From contig NC_135564.1 in assembly GCF_964340395.1 (NCBI RefSeq), positions 5,647,361 to 5,711,360 of the forward strand: DNA of 64,000 bases. The letters run 5' to 3'. Position numbers and translations under genes: made by a program. Of the stretch, positions 1 to 11,410 are shown piece after piece. Below the pieces are notes generated by a model, which was given only the letters and a program-made list of their open reading frames with translations, did not search any database and had not been told where the DNA came from. The stretch is from Glandiceps talaboti. Taxonomy: Eukaryota; Hemichordata; Enteropneusta; Spengelidae. How positions within the stretch are numbered: position 1 is the first letter of the stretch; the number at the start of each line of letters is the position of its first letter.

Positions 1-269
1 AAGTGGAGTCATCATGTAAAATATGTGTATTGTTTAAATGTAATCTCTCTGTAATCATTTATTATCATTAGTATATAGAAATGCGTCGGCCTTTAAATAA
101 ATGGTCATGGAATGTCTTCTTACGACAGGGTGACTAGCTAAATAAGCTGAATCCCTGGAAGTCACCTGATAGGAACTGATTTTATTGACATAACCGTAAC
201 AATTCAACATCAAATAAACAAGGATTGATTGATCTAGTATGATGTTGGATGCCACTACGATATACTCAC

Positions 270-2414
270 CTGGTCAGGCTTCTTGATACGGCCTTCACGA
301 AGAGGATCACAATCAGCATACACTGCATAAATTATTATGCCAGGAAGAATGGCAAATAATAAATACATCGCCATGAACGCCATAGCAAAGTACATCGCCC
401 TTGGGAAGGGAAAATGAGCACGGATCAGATTGAATAACTCAAAATACTCCCCCATACACGTGTAGGGTCTATGTATATGTTACACTCAATCTGTGAAATT
501 GACCAATTCATGAAATGGGTAGGTAACTTTGCCCAGTTCATGAAATAGGCAATCGTACGTGTTGCCAAGGTTATGAAGTAGGTATGGTAAGATATGCCAA
601 GTACATGAAATGAGCATCTGTTATTGGACACACACAAAATAAAATAAAAATCAAACAACTTTATTATCATGTATTTACAAACTCATCACTTCACAATTGT
701 TATTTTATTATAATTCAGTGAAGCTTGTGTTTTTAATAGAGTTCGATAATCAACACCTCAGTTCATCAAAACTCTTGCCCCAAAAATTAAATTCGCCCCT
801 TTTAGATCGTAATCTATACTCTCATTTGTATAAGGTTGACCATTCCATGAACTGGGCAAAGATACATGCACATTTCATGAATTGGGCAGTTTCACGGATT
901 GGGTGTAACATATACACTGATCTATAGAAGATTGTATGACCATGGGCATTCGATGGGAGTGGTTTTGTATTATGGAGATACCAATAGATATGTATAAGCT
1001 TTATATTTCTTCAGAAATTAAGTATCAAAATGTCCGCCATTGTTCAAGTAATTATTATGAAACGTCAAGATAAAATACAAACAGATCAGAAAGCGTTTTG
1101 TTAAGATTATGTAACATCAAAGACTTACTTGACGCCCTCTCGCACACTTCGGCAGCTGTTGAACCTCTGTACTATCTGCTGACTTACACCAAGCGATGGT
1201 ATCATAGTTAAGGCATAGCCAAATGTTCCTGTCCAAACAGTATTACGAATTTTGGGATCAAAGTCAAAACTGTATGGACAAAAGTTAAAAGAAAAAACAA
1301 CAATAAAACTCAACCCTAAACTGTATCAGTTCATTTTATATTCACTCCGAACTACAGTTTGTTTCTAAATGTTCATCGAACATTTCGCTATATTGGTACG
1401 ATAATATTAATAACAAACCGTACCCTTGGACTGGTATACTCCCAGTCTGATCATGAGACTCCAGAAACACATTCACTCACATATGTGGTCAACTAATCAA
1501 AACCTTGGGATATACCTTCCCTAGGGGTGGGTTATTGCTTTAAATATATCACCATATCTTCCAGTCACACGTTCTTCCTTGTGAATCATACCACAAATTA
1601 ACTATTATATACATGATGAGCACTGATGACCTATGCCAGTGTTTCCTACCATAACTATATTAAAGTAGTTCTCACTGCAAACATTCTCAATACTTTATAC
1701 TCGTTTATATTGTTGTTTGTTTTATTGAAACATGTATTGGTAATTTTGAGAAATCAGTTATCTACAGTTCTCGACCTGTTCAATATACTTCAAAAACCTG
1801 TCTTACTTTACGTATTGAATTCGTCCACCTTTATCTGCGATTCTCCACACATTTTCAAATCCATCCATTAAGACAACACCTTTGATTATTACTGTCAGTA
1901 CGCCAGTAAACATTAGAATCATTTGGATAACGTCTGTCCATATTACTGCTTTCATACCACCCTGTCAACATATCATATAGGACGTGTCAATATTTAACCA
2001 TATGTTCATTTGATTTCATTTTAACAACAGACCTTAAATTCCTCATTGTCTTTCAGTCCGAGTATTGAATAATAGTAGGAAAAGAACTGCCGTAGTGATG
2101 GTGGAGGTGGTTGTGTTGTAACGGAACGAACACAATTATAGTGTGTGCCCCCCCCCCCCTCCTACTTCGAGCTCGCAAAAACTTTCACGCCCTGCATATT
2201 TGAAAAATAAACTCCTGCTATTGAGGTTTAATTTGGTTTAAAGAGCTACAAATGAAGAGCAAAATAGTTCAAACAGAATTTCCAAGCCCCATCTCTTTGG
2301 AACTTCAAAGTTTTATGTGACCCCAGCCCCCTCCCAGTGCACCAGTACATTCTGTTTTGTCCCTAATGTTGGCATAGTTGCTGTGTTTTTTTTATGTTAG
2401 TGGTGGCTAAAATT

Positions 2415-2491
<77 letters not shown>

Positions 2492-5400
2492 GGTGGTGGT
2501 GGTGGTGGTGGTGGTGGTGCTGGAAGCACTGCTAGTGGTAGTATTAGTGGTGCTGTGCTTTTGGTGGTGCTGGTGATGATGCTGATAGTGCTGCTGGTTC
2601 TGGTGATAGAGATGCAGTTGTATTGGTTGCAGTGGTGGTTGTGGTATTGCTGTTCTTTTAGTAGAAATAGTTGATCAGATCTTATATTAAAGATAATTAG
2701 TCTCTGTGTTTGACACAATATATGTACACACAACAGCATAACTCATGACACAGGCATTAATTTTGTCAACACCTGACATTGCTATCATTGTCAACAATTG
2801 ATCAAGACTAGGGTTTATATATGTAGTCAATACATAAATATTATAAAAAAATGCTCTTACCACGGTTGTGTATAAAGTACACACCAAACCTACAGTTACT
2901 GTTGCAACCCATACGTTTAGGTCTGTTACTGCGCTGAGTGCCAGGGCTGGTGCATAGATAACCAAGGAGAGGTACAACAGCTGAGGGAAAACCACAAGAG
3001 TCATTATCATATACCTATGCCCAGATCAATCGTTCTTGATGAAGTTTAATGCAAAATATCACTTCTAATTTGGGACGTGAAACGTCACTAGAAAACGGCT
3101 TTCTGATAAGACGAGACATAGAAAAACAAAATGGTAGCTGAAAAGTAACACCACTGAAATCTGATCAAAGTTGACAATCAGACATTTCACGAAAGCAGGT
3201 TGACACAGTCAGCAGACTATGTGCAAATACACGTCATCCAAGAATGGAGTCGCGCGATGCACAAATAACATGTGCTCTTTTTATTGTTCCGGTATTTCTT
3301 TAAACTCCTGGGAATAGGATAGGCATACGATAAATTGCTTATTACCCGATATCGCCTCTTCGTTCGTCATATCACCATTCGTGCAATTCCCGCAATGTGA
3401 CATGTGACACTCGTCCCATGACTTGTGTGACTATGCGGAAATGGCACTCACAGCGATACTGATGAGCGAAGAGATGATATCAGATAATAAATAACCGGAA
3501 AATAAAAATAATAGATTCCAAGGCCAATCGTCATGTCTAAAGAATTATTGATTTGTTACTTGCAGATAATTACATTTCATTTCATCTTGTCCTGATAAAA
3601 TATCATACTTTTAATCGACTATAAAACTATTTGCTGTAAACAACTGATACATAAATCTCAAGGATATTTCACCCCTCGAGCTCGTAATTCTTGACACATG
3701 ATAACTTTATGGGACGGGGGGGGGCTGTCTTTACAGCTAAAATGATGTTGGCTTGTGTTTCCCTCAGGCGGCATGACATTTAATACACACATCCTCAGAC
3801 AACTTCCAATGCAAAAGAAACAACTACTGTAACATAGATGCCGTGCACAGTAGAGTTGAATGTTGGTGAGATCAGTTAGAAAATAAACAATTGCAGCCAT
3901 TAAAATCATCAAGTCCAAGTGCAATGTTTTCATTAGAAGACTGTTTCTTCTGCTGTGTGAAAGAACGGCAATGTTCAATGTGATTGGGCAAAAACGTAGT
4001 GTCTCACGAGTGAAACACCAAGCCTACATCATTTTAGCTAGAATACCTGCTGCCTGAAGTCATACTAGTAATAGCACATGTGAGGCACTGATGAATAACG
4101 TTTGGGTACAGACTGCCAACGTGACCCCTGAATATTGGCCTACACTTATTGCAGTACTTCAGTAGCAAAGTTGGGTCAAATGCTGCCGACTAACATAAGC
4201 AGTCAATTGAACTATTTTAAGGTGCAGCCATGTATATTCAAAGTGTACGAATGTATGACACAAACAATTGAAGACATGGTAGCCGACAAAGAGTGCGAGA
4301 GGGTGACCTTTGTCATTTTATGAATGGGTTGATAAAAGCCAACACACTGCACTTCGCTGTTACACAACAAATTTAAAAGCTTGTACATTATATGGATCAA
4401 CAATTCCAAAAGTGAGGATGTTCATGGTGAACATTTCATATGGTATAAACGTACCTTATAGATCACGTAGATTATAGTGGCAACAAGACGAACTGGTTTG
4501 GAAAATCTCAGTTCCAAATACTGTAGAAATAATAAATAAATCACAGACAGGAATTACCATTGACATATTTATTAATATGAAGAATGTGAAAGTTTTTGTT
4601 TCATACATATCGTAACCGGGGTATGATTTTATCTACGTGATAAATATCAGAAAAAAATTCGCACATGACGTGAATGTCGAGGGTGGGCCTCGAGGTGGGC
4701 CTGCAACTACATGATCGTTCCCTATAGGTAGTAAAAAAGCAAACATCGGCTATTGAAGCTGTTATGTAACCTGATTGTCTATATATCACTGCGTAGTGTT
4801 GACGGTCAGATGAAATCTAGTCAAACCTATCAAACACCTTACGCTGTTTACGAATACGTGTATGTTACAAGATGACTACAACATTTATATCCAGGATTAA
4901 TGAGTTAAAATATGGGAGAATGGCAAGTATACGACAGTATAAAAACCAGATTTAAACTGAATGCCTCCCGTAAGGAACCACTAATTATGCAAATAAGTCA
5001 TTAAACTAAAAAAAAATATGGTAACAGGCTTTTTTTGGACAAGCGTGCTTTCTTAGGTTAATGTATGTGCCAAATTATACGGAATTTGAAGAGTGCATGA
5101 TACTACGTAATTACTGAATATCGTTCATTATTCAAAATACACAATGTACTCATTAAAGGTAAATGTTGTAGCAACAAACTTCATAGGACATGTGCGTATT
5201 ATTATGGTTGATATATGTACCATATTATACAAAATTTGAAACTTGCATTTTTAGGATACAGTCTAGTTACCTAAAATCATTAATTATGCAAATATTTCAT
5301 GAAAACTGTAAGCTATATCAACAAATTTTATAGGACATATCCGCTTTGTTATGGTTAACGTACGTACTAAATGATATTGAAATTCAAGAATGCATTCTTA

Positions 5401-6264
5401 TGAAATATCTTAATTACTGAAAATCATTAATCATGCAAATTAATTATTAACACTGTAATGGTACGTCAACAACTTTACAGGGCGTATAAACTTTGTTACG
5501 TTTAATGTATGAAATAAATTATAATGAAGTTGAAGTATGCAGTCTTACGATACATAGCCTAATTAAAGAAACTCATTAATTATGCAAATTATTCACTAAA
5601 TCTTTATAGGTGATATGCACTCTGTTATGTTTAACGTATGTACTAAATTGTATTGAAATTGAAGCATGCAGTCGTAAGATATAACCTAATTACCAAGAAT
5701 CATTAATTGTGCAAATTATTCATTAACACTGTAAGGTACATCAACAAACTTTATAGGACATATGCGTTTTCTTATGGTTAATGTATGTACTAAATTATAT
5801 TGAAATTGAAGTATGCATTCTTAAGATATAGCCTAATTACCAAAAACAATTAATTATGCAAATTGTTCATTAACACTGTAAGGTACATCAACAAATTTTA
5901 TCGTACAAATGTATGTTGTTATGTTTAACGAATATACTAAATTATATTGAATTTGAAGTATGCAGTCTTCAGATATTGCTTAATTAGTTGATTTCATTGA
6001 TATGCAAATTTCCTTAATTAACGTGAACAGAGATCTCGCTCAAAAATTAATCACGTCTAGCCATTACTCCAAACATTATTTCTATCAAATATCATTATAC
6101 TTTAACCAGCAGCTTTTAAGAAAATAATGACAGACACAGACACAGACACAGACACACACACAGACCGACAGACAGACAGACAGACACACACACACACACA
6201 CCGACATCCCCCATTTAATACCTCCTGTACCCTTGCGTGAGGTAACAACTGAATATAACCTATA

Positions 6265-6324
<60 letters not shown>

Positions 6325-6762
6325 ATCACTGTGAGGAGTAGGACATATCTTTATGACTTTCTACATCTTCAGAAAGACAACAGAATATCCCTTCCCCCCC
6401 CCCCCCGGCAGCCAACCTACCTCATATACACTGATTATGTTGAGACTGTAATACACACTGAGATAAAAGTGTGTCGCAATTGGCATCAGTATCATAATAC
6501 CCACGGCGTGCCAACAATATATAGAAGAATACATGTAGGCTTCAGCCGTTGACCCTAATGTAGCTATTGCTGACAAGTTACTAGCCATTATGGATGCCGC
6601 CACTGGTATTGCGGGCATTCTACGGTCAGCGAGGAGATATTCTTTTGTGCTTCGTTGTTTTGTGCCGGTACATCCAAAGTAAATCCCAATTGAGACACAC
6701 ACGGCCAAAATAAGGCCAAACACGGTGTAATCGGCGGCAGACAGTTCAGGCCTTTCGTCCAT
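270..6762 (-). CDS. SLC5 family sodium-coupled solute transporter, N-terminal half (partial at left edge)
   Basis: Plasma-membrane Na+-coupled symporter closest to the SLC5A8/SLC5A12/SLC5A6 branch (monocarboxylate or vitamin substrates), judged by motif recall. Six exons read on the minus strand: 6762-6421, 4520-4455, 2980-2861, 1961-1807, 1269-1129, 399-270. All have AG/GT borders and join in one frame, giving 318 residues. Landmarks: DYTVFGLILAVCVSIGIYFG (TM1), then LLADRRMP, a YEYLELRF-type segment across the exon 1/2 join, YAPALALSAVT, GGMKAVIWTDV, a VSQQIVQRF segment, and DCDPLREGRIKKPDQ at the last visible exon. Exon 4 uses the donor at 1806, not the nearer one at 1811, because only that joins exon 5 in frame (NFDFDP, as in the family). 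The start at 6762 precedes a short hydrophilic N-terminus; an in-frame upstream ATG at 6825 is less family-like. The other half of the protein lies beyond position 1. The substrate cannot be told from this half. Confidence 0.9.
469..926. mobile_element. Inverted-repeat element (MITE-like) in SLC5 intron
   Basis: About 85 bp at the left end (from 469) is the reverse complement of the right end (to 926) with scattered mismatches. Each arm holds two spaced copies of a CATGAANTGGGCAA-like word. The middle is AT-rich and noncoding. No transposase is present, so this is a nonautonomous terminal-inverted-repeat element or a foldback. Short open frames in each arm are mirror images of the same repeat, not genes. 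Confidence 0.7.
2416..2519. repeat. Compound trinucleotide microsatellite (TTA)n(TTG)n(GTG)n
   Basis: Three successive pure trinucleotide blocks that differ by one base step: TTA, then TTG, then GTG. It lies in an SLC5 intron between the exons ending at 2861 and starting at 1961. The open frames through it are low-complexity artefacts. Confidence 0.95.
3341..3490. mobile_element. Short inverted-repeat element, about 150 bp
   Basis: Left end CGATATCGCCTCTTCGTTCG matches the reverse complement of the right end (TGATATCATCTCTTCGCTCA) over about 30 bp. It sits in the SLC5 intron between exons 2 and 3. No second copy was seen here. It is either a small MITE or a simple palindrome. Confidence 0.5.
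3735..4038. mobile_element. MITE family B, copy 1
   Basis: The ends read AGCTAAAATGATG and CATCATTTTAGCT. The right end carries GAGTGAAACACCAAGCC, and the left end is a degraded version of its complement. The interior (AATAAACAATTGCAGCC, then ATTAAAATCAT) is shared with the copy at 45331-45693 in the same orientation and with the copy at 56895-57277 in the opposite one. It is noncoding and lies in an SLC5 intron. Confidence 0.8.
4975..6012. repeat. Satellite-like tandem array, monomer about 147-150 bp
   Basis: The word TAATTATGCAAAT recurs with its TGCA near 4988, 5287, 5434, 5583, 5710, 5857 and 6003, with a degraded unit near 5137. Spacing is 146-150 bp apart from one 127-bp step. Each unit also shares TTATAGGACATATGC, GTATGTACTAAATTATATTG and AAGTATGCATTCTTA. 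That makes about seven diverged units, AT-rich, inside the first SLC5 intron. Confidence 0.85.
6131..6322. repeat. CAGA/CA and GT microsatellites
   Basis: A CAGACA/CA-type stretch to about 6200 is followed, after a short spacer, by a pure (GT)n run from 6269 to 6322. The two tracts are roughly complementary in composition, so the region could fold back. It lies just downstream of the first SLC5 coding exon. Confidence 0.9.
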
Positions 6763-8154
6763 ACTATTATCAAAAGATATAAAAGATCGTAAGGTTATAT
6801 TTTTTTTAAAATAGCACAAGCTCAACTATTAAACTCCAAACAGATAAATATATGAAGTTTTGGACATGTAATTGATGTTATTAGAAACTGGCTGAGAGTA
6901 AATACTACATGACTCACTTGTATTACCCCCTATGGGTTACCATTCATTTTAATTGATGGGGTCTTTTACACTTTGCTCTGTATAATATTGACAATTGATA
7001 CACTCTTTGTCATAAAAGCTTAGCATTTGGGTGTTTGAGACACACACACACACAATCCTTGTTTGAGACACACTGAATCCTGGTCATAAGAGCTTAGCAT
7101 TTGACGTTTTATGCTACAATTTACTCTAAAACAGAACACATCAAAAGATGCGTTAGTCGGAGGTGACTTCTTCAAAGCATCCTGCTTTACACACTGTTAC
7201 AATTTCGTGTGGTGTGTAAGACACACTAACTTCTAGTCTGTCCAACAGAGTAAATTGTTGACATTAACTCTCAAATGCTAAGCATTTACGAACATCAGAA
7301 GATGCCGCTTTCAACGTTGAAGAGAGTGCTCGAGCAGTCAGTAGACGTCTACGCGATGTCCAGTGTTTTCGATGATCATTTCCACTGATATTTCTGGTGT
7401 CTCCTTTTTAACCCCTCTCTCGCTGCGTCTTTTCGTACAGTACGTACGTCCAGTGTCTACATCAAATTTTAAAAAGCTCAAACTTCAATGATTCTTCATC
7501 CAAATTAGATGGTACTCTGCCGTGATAGTAGTCTTACTTGCATACGATGTAAGTCGTCCCATGAGCGAAACGCGTACACCGTCTGTGAGCAGGACTACCG
7601 TGACAGTGACTCTTCAGAATCGCAACATCACAATTTACGACCTGTTTTCTTGGTCGCGGTCCAATGGATATTTCGCATCTCGTCGGCCATCTAAGTCCGT
7701 GGAATCGTAAAAAGGGGGTACTTTTTCAGATCACCCTCCGAGAATATGGGTAGAATGCCCCATTTCTACTCTCCCTCTTGGAAGAAACTTCCCCGACGAA
7801 GGCCCGGGGAGAAAGGTCACGTAATCCAGGACTGTGTGCAGTGGATTAGGTGTTGTTGAAGGTTAAACCTCCCGGATTTCGGTAAGAAGGGTTTTTTAAA
7901 GTGATTTTCTCCCAGATTCACTATAAAAAAAGGGGGGGGGTTCTTTTTCATTGAAATATTAACTGGAAAGGGGGTACATATGAAATTTCGCTAACAAGCA
8001 TGGGTACCCACCCACCCATCCATGATCCAGCGACTGCCACCGCTGGGGCGTCGGAGAGTCAGAATTGTATGGGGTGGTGTTGGCCACTGAAAACACAAAG
8101 AGTGTAGCATAATAAACTACTCTTTTCGTCAGGCAAGTCTATCAACTTAGATAA

Positions 8155-8827
8155 GGGAGCCTTCAGTATTTACGAGGGAGGGGAGGGCCGGAGGAATCGG
8201 GGGGTGGGTCACATTTTATAAACCTGTTCTTGGGAGAGGGTCATATTTTGCATTACAATGTTTGGGGAGGGTCACATTTTACAATCCACAGTTTTGTGAC
8301 CAAACTGAAGATTTAATTATTGTAAATTGGTTTTGTGTGTTTTGAGATGTAAAAGTGAGATGAGCACCCAACATTTATTTTTACGAATACTTTACATGCC
8401 AAAATACAAAAATAAAAATACATATATTGTAAGAAAATTGTTTACTAAAAAGATGCATTTTGTTGAGTGTACCATCTCACCTTATCACTCACAGAGTATG
8501 CACAACATGAAAAACACGTTTTAGATACTTACTAGACTGTGCATGATTATAAGAGAAAGGTAACCAGCCAGTCTTTTACTGTTTTGTCACGTTATATGTA
8601 CAAATATTGCTTTATCTAGTCAAAATCATTTAATTTGTATGTATAGATATAATAGGAGTATTGATTAACGTTCAGTATATGTCATGGGGACGGTCATGTT
8701 TTACAGAATGGGAAAATGGGTAGGGTCACTTTTTACAAATGGAGAATGAGGGGAGGGCCATGTTTTACTTAATAGACCATGTGTGATTTCCTCCGCCCCC
8801 CCCCCCCTGTAAATACTGAAGGCTCCC
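8155..8827. mobile_element. Nonautonomous DNA transposon, 673 bp, TAA target duplication
   Basis: The ends are perfect inverted repeats, GGGAGCCTTCAGTATTTAC at 8155 and its complement ending at 8827. They are flanked by TAA on both sides (8152-8154 and 8828-8830), a clean 3-bp target-site duplication. Several subterminal copies of GGGTCACATTTTA-like words line the inside of both arms. There is no transposase frame. A 3-bp TWA duplication is known for PIF/Harbinger-type elements; that assignment is inference. Confidence 0.88.
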
Positions 8828-10726
8828 TAATTCAAGTATTTATTCATACCAGGACTTGGCTGGTGACACACACAGTATTGTTAAACCTTTTTCTTTACAT
8901 TTCAACGAACTGTACAAGGCTACCAAACCTACCAACCTTTGTACCTGTAAATCTATTTATGGTGAAACAAGTTTTTTTAATTGTTTTGTTGTGGCCATGT
9001 TCCTCCCTTATCCTAAGCCAAAGACTTGCAAATGCATAACTCACCTTCCCAATATACTAGAACTTCACGAAACAAAAATTTCTGCAAATGGCTACGTCCA
9101 CAGCTATCACCATTCGGAATCGTCTGGATCCAAGGACACGGTATTTTGAGGTCACGAAACGAACAGCGCCACTCTGTTAGTGTTGTCTTGTTAATTGAAG
9201 TGTTACTGTGTTACACGCCCTCACACTGACTGCCATGTAGAAAGTCAATGGATTGAAACTTATTTTGGGGCAAATAGCCATTTAAAGTCCTGTTATTTCT
9301 CGCAGAATTATCCATTCGTCTCCATTACAGTTTTCAGTCTACTGTGCACATTTCATAATATCAAAACGAACGTGACTAAAAAAAAAGATAATGTGCAGAC
9401 TAAGTATATTACAGTGTCATTGCAACTGTGTTTACTAAAGTTTTGAAATGCAGATTTTTTCAACAAAACTTTAAGATGACGTTTCTTCATCTTCATGTCA
9501 AATTAGAATTAAAAACTACCATGACTTCAACGAAATCACAATTCATTGACACACCTCTTTTCTTAGTCGAGACTGACTATCCATCGACGACTTTGAACAA
9601 TTGGTTAAGGCTTGTGGGTTTGGCCACAACAAGTAAGAGTTTCTTACTTGTCTGTGGTTTGGCATATTAGATGTATTCGATATGGCTGCTGTAAGGTTTC
9701 GATGACTAGGGAGTGTATTTCACCCGTGCTCTTTGTAAATATACACGAATGAGTCCCCATTTCGAAACCGTCTTCTCCGAGTTCCTCCGGATGTTTGTAG
9801 GACGATGTATCTCGTAGAAAGTTAAATGGTGATATTATCATGGAGTAGTTAGTAACATTTGAATTTGTATGTTGCTTTGGGATGTCAAGTTCCCATTGTC
9901 TGTGTCAGCCATAACCCGTTTCGTGAATTTCTTTTTTAGTTTGACATACCAGCAAGGTACCGATGTTATCCTTCCCTTGTAGTGGCATTTCTATGATATA
10001 GCTGTACTGGTAGGGGCTTCGGATACGGATACGGATGTCACACAGGACAATAAATCGCACGAACAATATTCGAGGGCTATCTTTTGCAGTCCAATGTGGA
10101 TTTTGCGAGAAGCGGAATTGCGATGATCGCTGTTGACCGATGAAATTTACACAGGTTGCTTGGTAGTCATCGCTGGTCAAGTATTGTTGAAAGCCGCAAT
10201 AGAAGGATGTCAGATGGCGCGTTTCTGTGTTCTAGTCTATATATGTTGCTGATGTATGGGTACATCTTCCCCAACAGCAACAGCAACAGCAATACATCTA
10301 AGTTACATGCTCTATGAATAGGATCTCGGACAACTATAGAAAAGTTTTGAAATTGGATGATAGTTAATAAAGAACCTATAGAGTTACGTTTTGTTGAGAA
10401 CGCCAAGCCTCCTTCTCTTTACGTTTTCAGCCATACACAAAAATTAAGTCAATGGTTTCATGGTTTACCTGTCAGTGTACATTCCAGTTACTACCATTTT
10501 TTATTCTGTATCCTTTATATTAGCAAAATATAATCAAACTATATTTACAAAGATACTGCAAACAAATTTATTCAAGAATAATAACGTATGAATTCCAACA
10601 CTTTTGGTGTATCATATACATGGGTATAATCACATCTGTTGTTAATTTTATTGTAATGAATGGCCATATAAACATACTTGCATAAACAGAAGTTATGCCA
10701 TGCTATAGTAAATAGTCTTAATTAAC

Positions 10727-10979
10727 AATTGGGAACTTGCAAACCCGCCATGTTGAATGTTGCATCATGGGAAATGTGATAATAAATATTAATAAATTGG
10801 TATTGTAAACAATACTGTTACATTGTTTGCAACCATGAATGGTCAATTCATAGTTTACCCTGACAATTGTGGGAGGTTTTTTTATCGGTAGCTCCAGATT
10901 AGGTATTACGATAACCACATATAATCCCATAGACCTTTACGTCTGAGCATGCTCAGTCTTGATTACAAGTTCCCTATTG
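10727..10979 (-). mobile_element. MITE family A, copy 1
   Basis: A 253-bp element ending in AATTGGGAACTTGCAA and its inverted partner ACAAGTTCCCTATT. Read on the minus strand it is clearly homologous, base for base with small indels, to the element at 35606-35854. Both also contain GAGCATGCTCAG near one end and CATGATGCAACATTCAACAT near the other. The roughly 70-codon frames shared by the two copies reflect this homology; with no coding features they are not called as genes. Confidence 0.88.
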
Positions 10980-11271
10980 CCAAGTAATAACAATCAATAA
11001 TTTCTTTTCTTTTTCAAATGATCTCCTTCTCAAACATAATTTGCATTGATTCACCTGATGTGTTTTCACTGCAAGTCACCAGCATGTCTTTCAACAAGAT
11101 ACAGTCAAGAGACTGTCTTTGAAATTACTTCAAAGTTGCTTCATACTATTTCAGAGGTTTATACATCATGTAGATGTCAATGTAGATATACATGTATGTC
11201 GAACAAAATCACATATATAATAACAGTATTCAAAGCATTACTTAAAACGTTTATGTTGACTTTGTTTAACT

Positions 11272-11410
11272 TTTCATGTCCCTTCTTCCGATTGGATATC
11301 ATTTGATCATCACATGGTTGACTTCCAAGTTTCAATGTCCCTTCGTTTGATTGGATGATTATGGGAAGAATCTGTTCAAGTTTTAATGTCACTTCTTTTG
11401 ATTGGATAAC
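11272..11410 (-). repeat. Short tandem repeats spanning the ADAM stop codon
   Basis: GATTGGAT occurs at 11290, 11349 and 11400, each preceded by a TTTNAATGTCNCTTC-like word, making three diverged units 51-59 bp apart. The unit furthest upstream in gene sense encodes the protein's last residues (YPIKRSDIKT) before the TGA at 11378-11376. The other two follow in the 3' UTR. Confidence 0.75.

Larger units (their letters stand above)
6763..11375. other. Intergenic region between SLC5 5' end and ADAM10-like 3' end
   Basis: No exon with recognisable protein similarity was found. It should hold the SLC5 promoter and 5' UTR and the ADAM 3' UTR. Contents seen: a partly duplicated CTTAGCATTTG segment at 7010-7110 with an inverted copy near 7274, a transposon at 8155-8827, a short CAGCAA tract near 10280, and a MITE at 10727-10979. 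The rest looks like unique, neutral sequence. Confidence 0.6.

Noticed and set aside
3658-3978. Minus-strand 106-codon frame
   Set aside because: It lies almost wholly within MITE B copy 1.
10718-10930. A 70-codon frame with a 73-codon homolog at 35654-35875, looking like a small gene family
   Set aside because: The similarity extends over the whole inverted-repeat element, beyond the frame, and neither frame shows a recognisable domain; better explained as a MITE.
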